The notes under the pieces were generated by a model. It made no database searches and was not told where the DNA came from. It saw only the letters and a list, made by a program, of their open reading frames with translations. A stretch of 64,000 bases of DNA, from the NCBI GenBank assembly GCA_003008705.1, contig PDUO01000040.1, positions 418,604-482,603 of the forward strand, given 5' to 3'. Made by a program: the position numbers and the translations under genes. Of the stretch, positions 25,675 through 37,106 are shown piece by piece (within the stretch, counting starts at the first letter, position 1; every line of letters begins with the position of its first letter). This DNA comes from Pezicula radicicola (taxonomy: Eukaryota; Ascomycota; Leotiomycetes; Helotiales; Dermateaceae).

Positions 25675-26038
25675 TTGCGGAATAGCGAATATTGAATGCC
25701 ATGACCAAATCCTTTTGATTGACACTCAAGAAAGCTCTTAACGTCGGGCCGTAAACGGCTTCGAATATTGGGGATGCTAGTCGTGGCACGAAAAGTTGCA
25801 TACTACTTCCCTAATAAGCAGGAAAGAACAGTCTCTCCTTTCCAATTCAAATTCAACGGCAGACTAAAGCCGTGCCGCAAATTGTATTGAAATCATCAAT
25901 TTTAATTCAAGGAACTTGTTTTATCCTAAAAAGCATTGCCAATCTTTAATTTTCTTGGAGTATATTATAAAAACTACTAGAAATTTCTTTTACTTTAAGA
26001 AAAAAAAGAGAAGGAAATAATTATAGTATCTTCTATAT
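25675..26038. other. AT-rich intergenic
   Basis: Convergent end of the exporter gene; becomes AT-rich after about 25900. No gene seen. Confidence 0.5.
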
Positions 26039-26655
26039 CTACTTAGAAACTAAGCAAGCTATTATCGTATCCAGACGTTCAAGTATCGCTTTAGGCTTCT
26101 CATCTATTGGTACCTCCTCCTGATCCATTCTAGCCGGCAGAGAGTATTTTGCTCCGTGATATAAGAGTAACCCTATCGTAACCACCTTCTTTTGTCTAAT
26201 AGCTTGATAAAGCGGTGTACGGCATTTATCAAGTTTGACCTCCAAGTCAGCTCTATTCTCCAAAAGTTAGGGAGGCAGTTGGCACCGTCGTTAAGAAGCT
26301 TGCGGGCCACATTAGCTGAACTTTTTCTTGTCGCTAGATGCAGTAGTGTCTCTTTCTGCATGTTTCGTGCGTCGACGGCGACCTCCCGCTTCAGTAAGTA
26401 TTTCGTGATCTCCCAAGCCCGTTTTGGATTTGACACTGCAGAGTGAAGAGGGGTTCTTTCTGACTTGTCCCGTGCGTTAACGTCAAGCCACTTCTTTACC
26501 AAAGTCCACAACAGCCGTATGTTTCTGTGCCAAGGTCCACCGGGGGTGGCAGGTATCTGCCCGGCGGAGGCATGGATGGTTCCGGGCGCAAAATCATCGT
26601 GATAGATCACTTTGTTTATCGTGAAGACTGCAGTCTTGCAGCAAAAGCAACAGTC
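26039..26655 (-). pseudogene. Ankyrin-repeat gene remnant with frameshift
   Basis: Reading the minus strand from about 26655 gives a Cys-rich CCFCCK segment, then NKVIYHDDFAPG, then ankyrin repeats (LDVNARDKSERTPLHSAV, then VAVDARNMQKETLLHLA). After NDGAN (about 26280) the frame breaks. The neighbouring frame continues with ENRADLEVKLDKCRTPLYQAI and LLLYHGAKYS to a stop at 26039. Part of one repeat seems deleted at the break, and no intron with acceptable signals removes it. No ATG opens the first part, so the gene is truncated at its 5' end as well. Confidence 0.6.
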
Positions 26656-26738
26656 CTGAAACAGAACGATGCACGAGAATCAGGATTAATTGGTATAAAT
26701 CAAGTAAAAATATAGTGCACTGCAGACTGTATTGAGTA

Positions 26739-27002
26739 CTCTCCGCCCCCCTAAATAAACCCTATTCAGCGGCTCCGCCCTGCTACAAGTAGGAACGCCC
26801 TTCTCTGAGCAGTGGGAAGCCCTGTTTGCCTTGTTGCACAGGCCAAAATCTGGTCTATTGTAAAGGCTAGGGCCTACGTTGAAACTTCGAGAGGCCTACT
26901 ACCAAGCTATGAAAGCAGTAGATTTTACTTGCTTGACGCCCCTGACTTCCCCTTGTACGCCCCCACCGTATAGGGTTTATTTAGTGGCGGGGGGGGGGAG
27001 AG
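26739..27002. mobile_element. TIR element (MITE-like) with TA target site
   Basis: The left end CTCTCC followed by a C-rich run and CTAAATAAACCCTAT is repeated inverted at the right end (ATAGGGTTTATTTAG, a G-rich run, GGAGAG). Both ends are flanked by TA (26737-26738 and 27003-27004), as for Tc1/mariner-type insertions. The 264-bp body has no coding capacity. Confidence 0.65.
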
Positions 27003-27473
27003 TATAACGGACGGAATATATGGAGCGTAATAATAGACGGCAATGGATGGAGTGTAATAAACAAAAATGGACGGTTAAATAGACGTGGACAAATCTTTGC
27101 TTTTCTTTGTTTAATTGCTTTTACTAACGCCGGCTCGCCCCGATGCCTCACTTGTGCTTTGGTCCATCAGCTGAGAAGCACAGCGCTAACTAGCATCCAA
27201 TCAATTTGCTCTCATCCTAGCCAATCGGCTTTCTACAATATTCGGGATCCTTGCCGCGTTCTAGTTCCGTATCAGGGCAAAACACGTGGCCAAGCAGCGG
27301 TGAATCCACTTCCGGTGATTCAACCGGAGTATAATAGATAAACATAATCGCTAGGAGAGTACTGCGCATGTATGTCGCAATTCTCTCAACTCTTCCGTGT
27401 CATGCTCCCCGTCCGTTGTTACTTTTGATCTCAATATTATACCAGATTGTTCGGTTCGCGGATTCCTTCTACA

Positions 27474-28703
27474 ATGGCGGAACCTCAAAATGTCGGCCTC
27501 GAGGTAGAGGCTGAGGCCGATGACTACGACAATGATTCAGCGCTTGGAGAGGAGAGTATTGCAAGTTCGACCACATCAATGAATTCAAGTATCATGAAAT
27601 ATCGAGAGGAGAATGGGAGGACGTATCATGCGTATAAAGTAAGCTACAGTCTTATGATCGGGGCCGAACTTTCACGATTCGATATTTCGAATACCAATTC
27701 TAATTGACCCAATCAGGATGGCAAATACCAGTACCCGAATGATGAGATAGAGAATGATCGACTTGATCTCCAACATCACTTATGCAGTTTAACGTTTGAT
27801 GGGAAGCTGTTCACTGCCCCGATACCCAAGGAGAAAGAACTTCATAATGTTCTAGATATTGGCACGGGAACAGGGATCTGGGCAATTGATTTTGCAGATG
27901 CACACCCAGAATCAAAGGTTCTTGGCGTCGATCTTAGCCCAAGTCAACCATCTTTCGTCCCCCCCAATCTTGTATTCCAAATTGACGATCTTGAAGAGCC
28001 TTGGACTTTCTCACAAAAGTTCGACTTCATCTACAGTCGTATGATGATTGGCTCTATCTCCGACTTTCCTCGACTCTGGGAGCAATGTTTCGACAACCTC
28101 TCAAACGGAGGCTGGATAGAAGCATTAGACGTCTCGCTCCCAATTGTTCTAAACGACGGTGAATTCCCCGAGGATTCTGCATTTAAGAAATGGTATGTAT
28201 TAGTAGCTTCTCTATTTCCGATTAATTAATCAGAGTAGGTCCGATCTTTTTATGGAGGGATGTGAAAAATTAGGACGTCCAGCAAATTCTGCGGAGAGCT
28301 ACAAGTCGCAGCTTAAAGCAGCTGGCTTTGTTGATGTTGTAGAGACGAAATATATCTGGCCGTCAAATCGCTGGCCAAAAGATCGGAAACTCAAGGAATT
28401 AGGTATGTTTTACATCCCGACGGCGGATACGCTGCTAAATGCAAGTTAGGAATGTGGGAGTTGGAGAATGTAAATTCAGGCATCGAGGGCTTTAGTATGG
28501 CAATCTTCACTCGCGTTTTGGGCTGGACAAAGCTTGAAGTGGATATTTTGTTGGCTGGTGTCAAGAAAGAAATGAGGGACACGAAGATTCATGCGATTTG
28601 GAACATGTGAGCTCTTGATTTCCTCCTAGGGGGTGTTAATGTTTTTGTTCGTCAAATGCTAATACCTAGTAGATATGTTGTCTATGGACGCAAGCCAGAG
28701 TAG
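27474..28703 (+). CDS. LaeA-like class I methyltransferase
   Basis: Exons 27474-27638, 27717-28192, 28239-28402, 28450-28616 as far as 28606, and 28673-28703; the fourth exon therefore is 28450-28606. Total 330 aa. All four introns are short GT-AG introns and phases agree. After an acidic Ser-rich N-terminus comes ENGRTYHAYKDGKYQYPND, the typical start of the fungal LaeA-like group. Then come SAM-binding motif I (LDIGTGTGIWAIDFA), the acidic end of beta-2 (VLGVDLSPSQP), FDFIYSRMM and the C-terminal YVVYGRKPE. Members are nuclear or cytosolic methyltransferases; LaeA itself controls secondary metabolism, but most paralogues are uncharacterised. It lies about 1.2 kb from the NRPS-like gene and could belong to that neighbourhood, though no direct evidence says so. 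Confidence 0.88.
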
Positions 28704-29278
28704 ACCGATGGATGATAGCCTCTCTATAGCAGGTACTTCTTCTAGCAGTAATAATATATCTTATTGTTTAGCTACTGTTCTAGATTAAATAAGGTCTTGC
28801 TCGGTCTGTGAAGATCACTTCCTTGAGCGCCCAGATAATTAGCTAAGGATTGGGGATATTCTAGATGCTCTCATAGATACTTATGGGGAGTATTGTACTT
28901 TATCGCATCTACGAGCTCTGCTAGGAGGGGACCTGTGAAGATGGACATGAGTAGTATCGTTGCGAGTAGAGTGTAGAATGGGTACCTATAGGTACCCTAC
29001 TGACCTAACTGTAGATCTATGGGTTCGGTAGGGTACTTAGTAACCCACCCACGGGACCCCATGGGGCTGGGTAGCCTGTGGGGCCGGGTACCCATTCCGA
29101 CCTCTACTGTACTTGCGAGCCTGTAGCGTTAATCCTATGTAGGGAATATGTACGTGTCCCTGGCCTAGAGGTAGGTGAGTAGGAGCAAGATGTCGTTAGA
29201 TCAAAGCAGGGGTTTGTCCTTTGGTATCGGGTCTAGTAAGAATTTGTCTTCTAACTCGAGGATATACTATGAGTGCTG
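28704..29278. other. Intergenic with short inverted repeat
   Basis: GAATGGGTACC at 28976-28986 is repeated inverted as GGTACCCATTC at 29087-29097. Several further GGTACC/GGGTACC words lie between, so the block can form a long imperfect hairpin. No gene seen. Confidence 0.5.
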
Positions 29279-29682
29279 TTAGTAGGTTATATCTGCGCAA
29301 TCGCGGGCCAAGTAAGGGTGAGATACCTTCACGGCCTCTCTTACGTCATTGCTATCCACCTTAAAGCCATTAATTCGATCGTAGGGCATCTTAAACTGCT
29401 GCCAGCATTGGCGGAGCGACTGTTTCTTTGCAACCCGGTAATTCTCGCAGATGAACCTGAGGAATGACATTATAGCCCTCTTGTCGCACGTTCGGATCGC
29501 TTCCTTCTGGCTCCCTTTCTTTTTATATGTGCAGGTTCTAGTGCGCAGATCAGTAGTCTGGGACTCTTTCGCGTTACTTGACACCAAAACCGTTTGTTCT
29601 TCAGATCGAATTCTTTTTCCAGAACCTGCTTCATATCTGCATGCACCATGCATAATTTCAGTGCGCCTGTCTGGTGTGTCAC
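29279..29682 (-). pseudogene. Possible DUF3435/FluG-type recombinase-like remnant
   Basis: Two overlapping minus-strand frames without a proper start encode a basic segment. The better one (from about 29560) reads FLRFICENYRVAKKQSLRQC, then WQQFKMPYDRINGFKVDSND. This pattern resembles the N-terminal core of the fungal DUF3435/FluG-domain proteins, some of which are tyrosine recombinases of large mobile elements. The second frame carries another basic piece (KNKRFWCQVTRKS). With no start, a frame switch and a stop at 29279, it can only be a fragment. The family assignment is by pattern memory and is weak. Confidence 0.3.
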
Positions 29683-29918
29683 GGTCGTCGTGACATTGTA
29701 AATCTTATCACCGTTTTATACATGTCAGCTGGTATATGCTAAGCTTCATCGAACGACTGATGTCAAGTCACCTTTTTTATCAACCACTACCAGTTAAATT
29801 GATGATTGATTGTTCATTTGATATTCTTTTTATAAGAATTTATCTCGATATCCTTATAGATAACGGTTTAAAGCTAAATAACAACAGCGACAAGGAAACT
29901 TTAGATGTATCCATCCAT

Positions 29919-32900
29919 CTACTTGAGGCCCCATTGGCCCATCCAGTTCTCTACCCAGTTACCGCTCAGTGGACCAAGCTCCCGGAGAGTCTTGCTTGCC
30001 ACCTCGGCCGCCGCCGTCGGCAATCTCCGGCGACCCTTCTCGGCATCAGCAGTAGCGGCCTGGGTGTAAAACTCCACGAGACGTATGGCTGGATTGCGCT
30101 CAACATCAACGTCGACATTTCCATCTTGGTCTGCCTCTTCCACGCTGGCCTTGAGCCTCTCCAGCCATTCTCCGAAAGGCACGGGCTTCACCATGTCGTC
30201 TGGGTAAGCGGCCATCAGATCGGCAGCAAGGTTCTCGCTCCATGAAGCGGCCTGGGGGTTGACTACATGGTACGCCTGGGCGCGCAACGATTCATCTCCG
30301 TCGTCTCCTGAAACTTGAGATGCCGACGACAGGATCTCCACGAGGATGGTAGAAAGCTTATCAACCGGCAGCCAGTCGATGTGATCACGCGAAGGGAACG
30401 TTGCCGGGAACACGCCTAGATGGGCTGATGAGACGATGATCTTCAAAAATGTTAGCACATGTACTCAGAGTACCCTACAACCTCTACACTGTGGAAAAGG
30501 AGGAGTCCTCACCGAAGGGATATATTCATGTTTGTTCCACATGCCCTGCGCTTTCTGCACTGGACCCGCCACGATTCCGACACGACAGATTGCCGAGCGC
30601 ACGCCCGAGATCTCAGCGGCCTTGTCAAGGAGGCACTCGGCAATGATCTTCGACTGCCCATAGCCCATGGTGGACGCCGCAGTCAGGTCGTGGATGGGCT
30701 CCTCAGGCACGGGGCCGGAGGCTTTCCATCCACCCACCGCCGCAACGCTCGATATGAATAATATGAATGCGTTGCGATTTGAAGTTGCCGCCAGGGTCGC
30801 CAGGTTGCGCACTCCTTCTATAGCCCCTTTGAAGGACGAAAGGGCCCAGTTAAAGTTAACGGGCCATTGGCAGTCTGCAAACAAAAGATTAGTGTCACTC
30901 GTCTGAGAAAAGGTCAAGGTGTTGTTATTGTCTTACGAATAATGTGTGTGACCGAGTTCACCAGTCGCTCATATACTTCTTCCCCGAGCCCCAGGTGAGC
31001 GTCCGCCAGATGGGCCTTGAGGAACTCGACTCGTTTTGGGTCGAACGACCCAGTCAACCCTCGCTTGGGCCCAGTCTCTGCATGCCTCTCGGCGGCAGAA
31101 GCATGGCGATCGAGACAGATGATGTGTTCTACATTCGGATCTCGGTTCAGTTCATCGAGTAGATATGAGCCCAGCGAACCGGTGCTTCCCGTGAGGAGTA
31201 CCGTTTGGCGCGTGGTGACCGGTGGTGGCCGAGCTTTAGTCGCAACCGGGAGGCTCTGGACGTATTTGTCCAAGAGCAGCTCCCCATAGCTCGGCTTGGG
31301 ACTTCTGCTACCGCTCTCGTCTGAACCCTCACTTTCGTAGGCGCTATCAACGTTTGAATGCCCCAAGTCGGCCTGCTTGAAAAGGAAGGACGAAAGTTCG
31401 TTCAAAGTGGGATGTGAGTAGACCACGCTGAGAGGAAGCATCTCTGGCGTGAGTTGCTCACCCCCGCCGTGCTTGGCTTGGAACTTGAGTTCTCGAACGA
31501 GTCTAATAACATGCAGGGAGTCCATGCCAGCCTCGAAGAATCCATCGTTTCCCTCGAGATTGTGAAGTGCGGCAGTCTCTGCAAGAAGACCCCTCAGCCA
31601 TGTCTTGATATTCGCTAGGTTGCCGAAGTCAACCCTGGGCAAGTCGCCAATGTCACCTAGAGTTAGACTTGACTGCTCGAGATAAAGATTTTCGATATCC
31701 TTCGCATATAGCTGATATGTTTTGCGCCTTTGGATTTTGCCTTGGCCCAGGTAATGCATAGGGCGGCTTGGATCGATAAACAAGATATGGTACGGGTCGA
31801 GCTGGCCGTGGGCGGGCGCGTGCTTGTTAGCTTCGGTTAAAGCTGGCACTAGCTCCTTGATGATGGCGTGACGTTCACTGGCTGTACTGGGCCCTGCTTT
31901 ACCAAGGTCGAGAAGTGCCGCCGGTTGGAACTGACCATGGCCAACTACCATGGCACCCTTCACCAATGGGCAAATCATAAGACTTGCTTCTATGAGTGCC
32001 GGGGCTAGCTTCTCGCCATTGCTGAGCACGATCACATCGTCAGCCCGTCCTCTCCACCTGTACAGAAACCCTTTGGCAGGATCAGGGTGTTTCGAGTAAA
32101 TATCGTTCATAGAGTACTCCTCGAGGTGAGGAAAAGTACTGAAGATGCCCTGGTAAAGATCCAGTTTAGGGTCTCGTACGAGAAATAGCTCATAGAGACC
32201 ATCCATGTACTCCCGCATCTCAATGCCAGAGTGAGTGGGATGCCAGTAGAAGTACGCCCAATCATCGATCGCAGGGGCTAGTCTTTGTAGAACCGCTGTC
32301 TCGGTGGCTCCAAAATTGGAGATAACTCTGGTTTGCTTTGATATGAGGTCGCCAGCGGTTTGAGAAATGGGTGCTTTAAGTACTTAGTAGGTGGCTTTAC
32401 CATGAATGGAGGGGGCAAAAACGTACCGCCACACACAAGAATATAATGAATCTTGTGGAGCCGCTCGAGTGATACAGGGTCGTGGCTCAATTCCTCATAC
32501 ATAGATGGCGGTCCAATTGAGGCATCGACACCCGCGTATTTGTGTATCTCGTCTGCATAAGCAGCATGTGGTACAACGCTCGCAGCCCCATAAACAGTCG
32601 TTACCCCAAGGAGAAGCGACATGGTGATGCCAATGTTCAAGCCACTGGTATGGAACAGCGGCATTGAACTGTAAGCTCTCCGGGCTTCTTGGTAGACCTG
32701 GGTCATTGGCACGTAGCCGTCCACTGAAGGAATCGTTCTCCAAGCTTCATAGGTGCTCAGAATCTCCAGTTTCCAGGTGATGGGCTTTGGTAGCCCTGTT
32801 GAGCCAGTCGTGTGAAGGACGAGGCACTCGTCTTTCCGCGCCTCGGCAAACGTCTTGGTGTATGGATACATCGGGACGGGCGTGTCGTCCAGCAGCTCTT

Positions 32901-33487
32901 CAAGATCCGGCACAGTAGCCGTCCGCATGTTCCGTTGGCTAAGAATGTGTTCAACATGGGCGTTTTGGGCCGATAGAAAAATATGGCAATCCGCTTTTTC
33001 AAGGACATTGAGGTGGCCCGCGACACTGTTTCGAGGGGAGAGGAACAACATCTAGAACCCGTTTAAACACGTGACTTTTAAGCCCTTGGAGTTTGACTAA
33101 CCTTGTATCCGGCCTTGATTGCTCCGAACATGAGTAGGAAGTATCTAATGTCATCTCCGTCAAGTTAATGACGTGGACATTTGTTGCTCGGCTCGAGTTG
33201 AACTCACTGCTTCCTATGTAGCCAACACTTGGGAAACCCTCAGGTGCCTTTCCCAGCAGGGACTCCAAGTACCAACTTGTCCTGTTTATCGCATTGGCAA
33301 AGCATCGGGCCGATACTTCCACAAAGCCATCTTGTACTAGATTGGTCTTGGGGTAAGCGAAGAGGGAGTGGTCAGGAATCTTTCTTGCCAGCTCATCCGG
33401 AATGAGATGAACCAAACGGTCTGGCACTGCAGCTTCGGACCGAAAGACATCTGGGATATTATGGTAAGGCGTGGCCGCTTGAGACAT
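29919..33487 (-). CDS. NRPS-like A-T-R carboxylate reductase (copy 1)
   Basis: Spliced model (minus): 33208-33487, 33102-33154, 32427-33051, 30937-32373, 30513-30874, 29919-30440; 1092 aa. All five introns (49-72 bp) have GT-AG ends and matching phases. Adenylation domain: core TTGSTGLPKP (residues 192-201), FHTSGLN, CGAPISQTAG, SNFGATETA and LSNGEK; it activates a carboxylic acid with ATP. Thiolation domain: GMDSL with the phosphopantetheine serine near residue 605. Reductase domain (NAD(P)H-dependent, SDR type): TGSTGSLG (714-721), HCQWPVNFN and the active-site GYGQSK. No condensation or thioesterase domain is present. Such enzymes reduce the bound acyl thioester to an aldehyde or alcohol. 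The first TIR element copy lies 183 bp upstream of the ATG. The substrate cannot be read from sequence. Confidence 0.93.
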
Positions 33488-33670
33488 AGTTAAAATTGGT
33501 AGCTTTTGGCTGGCCGAAGATAATTCAGTGTTAGTGATAATCTGTATATGTCTTACTCGAGTAGATCCCAAATTCTCTGTCTTTTGAATCAACGTACGAT
33601 GCTCAGCTTTATAGTAGCAGATTGGGCATCAGGAGCAAGGACTCAGGAACCGGAGAACCGGAGCACAGGT

Positions 33671-33819
33671 TACTTCGTAGTAGCCCAAACAATTCTTATT
33701 TCTGTCTAAGCGCAATTAGCTAGATATAGCAAAAAATGGGACTTCCTCATTGAGTGATAGGTTAATTACCCTTGATGTGCTCAGATAGAAATAAGGATTA
33801 TTTGGGCTAGTAAAAAGTA
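33671..33819 (+). mobile_element. Cluster-associated TIR element, copy 1
   Basis: Begins TACTTCGTAGTAGCCCAAAC and ends GTTTGGGCTA-like sequence then GTAAAAAGTA, about 149 bp. The internal part carries GCTAGATATAGC and GGTTAATTACCCTTGAT. Ends are inverted copies over about 45 bp (CAGAAATAAGGATTATTTGG read inward). It sits 183 bp upstream of the start codon of the minus-strand NRPS-like gene. Confidence 0.8.
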
Positions 33820-34322
33820 TACATATCAGGTATTTACGGCCTACAAATAGGTTGATTGGTCAACCAGGTGAAGAAACTCTAATTAGTGATGAAGATTCTA
33901 CAACTTGGGAGCGAGAGCTCGCTAGACTCCGTATTGAATTAAGGTGCAGGCAGGGCTCAGACCAAACGTTCTTGGTCACATTTTTTGCAAATGAATGTGC
34001 TTATCTATTGAATACGGCGTATACCAACTACTCCAGACACAGTTATCATATCGTATTTCCGTATCTCCTAGCAGGCGGAGACACCATTCATTCATAAGGG
34101 TGCAGCAAATTTAAGCGACGATACACCTAAGAAATTCAACTTCAACAGTATACAACGTAAAGAACTGGCCTCCTCTAAATCATCTCCAGTTCATTACAAT
34201 ACAGTAAACCTCCTCAGTATAATCTAGTAATCTTCAACAAATTTCAATTAAACAAGGTTTATAATCCATCCTATCAAAGGCAACAAGAAGAGAGACCAAA
34301 TCTCAATGAGACGCGTACCTTC

Positions 34323-34454
34323 TACTTCGTACTAGCCCAAATAATTCTTATTTCTGTCTAAGCGCAAAAAATGGGACTTCCTTATTAAGTAATTAGTTAA
34401 TTACCCTTGATGCGCTCAGATGGAAATAAGGGTTATTTGGGCTAGTACAAAGTA
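34323..34454 (+). mobile_element. Cluster-associated TIR element, copy 2
   Basis: Same ends as copy 1 (TACTTCGTACTAGCCC and GGGCTAGTACAAAGTA) in the same orientation, but shorter (132 bp) because the GCTAGATATAGC segment is missing. It lies 835 bp upstream of the same NRPS-like gene. Confidence 0.8.
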
Positions 34455-34672
34455 TTCTGTTATGTTTTAGATATTCATCTCCTAAAGGTTATTTCAAATG
34501 TTTCATGTTCCAACTAAATTTAATATCTTAGTGACATTATACTAATACCAAAGTCCAAAGTCCAAAAGCGGAGAAAGTGCTTTCGCTCATTGTTAACGGA
34601 GTACGTTTCGTTGCTAACTTTGTGAATAGATAAAACAACTCACTAGACGAAGAACCTTAAGGGGTTTTCTTA

Positions 34673-35060
34673 AAAAAACACTAAGAAAGTAAGAAGACCA
34701 ATAAATAAATAGTAAATAGCTATACTCCGGAGTGAGTAACTGGTAGAATCCACTATAACCTTAAAATTAGGTAACAAAAAACACTCAGAAAGTAAGAAGA
34801 CTGGTGAGTAGGTGGGTACTAAATAGCCGGTAGCTATATTCCGGAGTGATTAACTTATAGAACCCACTATAATCTTAAAATTAGGCAAGAGAAAAAAACA
34901 CTTAGAAAGTAAGGAGACTAGGTAGATAGTCGGTAATAATAGCTAATAGCTATAGTCCGGAGTAAGGTAGATTAAGGAACCACTTTATAGAACCTTAAGA
35001 TCAACTCTAATAATGAAAGATAGACGAGTAAATTGCTAATAGCTATAGCTCCGGAGTGAA
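34673..35060 (+). repeat. Minisatellite with about 115-bp unit
   Basis: The phrases AACACTNAGAAAGTAAG, TAGCTATA and CCGGAGTGA recur in order. The CCGG anchor occurs at about 34727, 34841, 34957 and 35051 (spacings 114, 116, 94). The copies are diverged and AT-rich. Confidence 0.75.
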
Positions 35061-37106
35061 CTTGTATTACTTTCATTTCTACGTAGAATAGATATATAGA
35101 TAGCAAGTTTTGAAGTTAAACTGTTATCGTCGATTAATTTGATCTTTACGTGCTATGTACCTAATAGGCATTAGGTATAAATTAAAAAGATTCCTATCTC
35201 CTATTGTTTTTTTTATCTTCTACAGCTGCCTATATATTGTACAATATTACAAATCTAAAGATTTCTATGTGCTATTGTCTTACCTGTGGTACTCTGTAGG
35301 AGCGACAGAAAGGGGCGGGAAGGGGCGCACTATTAACAGTAGTCGGAGATCCGGACCGACATCTGGTCCTCTTCGCTTAACTTACTCGGGTGGACAAAGG
35401 TCGGCAAAACGTTACGGGAATTCTCGGGTAGTACCCTGTATTCGCTAATTCATACGCTGTGGCCAGGCAACGAGTACTCTGAAGCAGCCTGTAGAGGTTA
35501 TTTTCTGGGGCTGGAAATAAGGGAGTACAGCCTATAGCCTATTGTATAGCCTGTAAGCTATCGCTAAACTTTTATTTCTGGGACATTAACCAGCCTACAA
35601 CCGATTCCTATGACTTTTTGCTGCGACCTTCGTAATGCCTAAGAATTGTATAAGTAAGGAATCATCAACAGGAATGCGACGTAGGAACGGACAACTGGCT
35701 GCTAATAATTAGGTGACTTTAACAATATTTAATTATAAAGTTTATGTATATAAAAATGTACAAGAATTATTTCTATAGTATTCTCTCTAATAGGTAGGTA
35801 TCTTTTAAACTTAACCTTAACTAGCCTCCTACTATAATCTTTATATAGGAATAAATATTTATTTATAGCATCTAAAGATAGTATTGATAAAATCATAGTG
35901 TAATAGGCATGTAGTGAGTGGGAGAAATTAAGTAATCTACTTTCGTGATACTCTGCGAGCTCACGTGTCTTCTTAGAAGGTATAAATTTTATACTATATA
36001 ATTCGATTTCAGAGCTTGTATTAGCGCCACTTGCAATGGCCATATAGCCTAAGGCATTCCTGCCTTATGTTTCTATGAGCTACTTGTAAGTTTCCTACTT
36101 TTTATGCATGAAATTGCCTCGCAACAACCTCCGAAATAGGGAATTTTCTTGCCAAGAATTTGCCAAGGTGCAAGAAATTTCGCAGCAAACCGTTTTCTTT
36201 CTGAGACATTTCTTTCTGAGACATTCATCTTATCCGTTGTACCTTAAGAAGCAAACGAAAGGAAGGCATTAAAATAATCCGTGATCCTATACAAAATGGG
36301 CTCGCGATGCGACGGTCTTGGCAATAAAACCGACGGGTTTGAACCCTTTGATTAGAATTATAAAGATCTACAGTACAGTTTTACGATACACGTGATTTCC
36401 GGTGACAGACAGGTACTACTTAACGAGGCAGTAGGTATCTACCTAGCTAGTTCTCTTAATTTAATACTTCCCTAGATTGTAAGTACCTTAGGACTTATAG
36501 TATATAAATAAGAGAAAAAACCCTATATATTAAATAAAATTATTATTTAAAACTCTTACTCTCTCTCTTTTTTAAATTAATAAACTAGTAATTTTAAATA
36601 CTTTTATAGAAATTAAATTTTATCTTATAAATTTAGTAGTCTAGAGCTATATAAATACATAGAACAAGCTACGTTGTCCTTTGCTAAGTCCCTTATTAAG
36701 TTACTTAATTTTCTTATACTTATACTTTAAATTTCAAAGGGATACTATCTATACCTTAAGCTTATCTACCTACCTTTGCGTCTGTTAGTTCTATACTTAC
36801 TATATTTGTTTTGTTTTAGGTTTGTGTTATACTAGTTATTTAGCAATAGAGCTTAGGAATTATACTAAATTGGTCTTGTCTATTAAACCAAGGAAAGAAA
36901 GAAAGGAAGGAAGTAAACAAGGTTTATATACTCCCCAGGTCGAGGTAACCCGCCTAGTGCAGCTCGTAGCTTATATAAGGAGCATGTGATCTGGTATTCC
37001 TGTGACAGTTTGTTTATCCCGCCTGTGGTTAGGTAGGCAATCTTTCTAGAGTGGTAGGTAGGTAGGTAAATTTCAAATTGTGAGTGAAGTCTATCCTGCA
37101 ATTACG

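Larger units (their letters stand above)
33488..37106. other. Long repeat-rich intergenic block
   Basis: Contains two copies of the cluster-associated TIR element (33671-33819, 34323-34454), a roughly 115-bp minisatellite (34673-35060) and strongly AT-rich DNA at about 36430-36870. Open frames at 33852-34097 and 35729-36043 have AT-driven composition and no recognisable family; they are not called. Confidence 0.6.

Noticed and set aside
33852..34097. 81-codon open frame on the plus strand
   Set aside because: No recognisable domain; it begins just after a TIR element and has AT-driven composition.
35729..36043. 104-codon minus-strand open frame starting with ATG
   Set aside because: The composition is that of the surrounding AT-rich DNA, no family is recognisable and no introns or neighbours support it. 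It could be a fragment of an old repeat.
36300..36360. tRNA-like sequence around GGGTTTGAACCC
   Set aside because: A B-box-like word is present, but no acceptor, D or anticodon arms can be folded around it.
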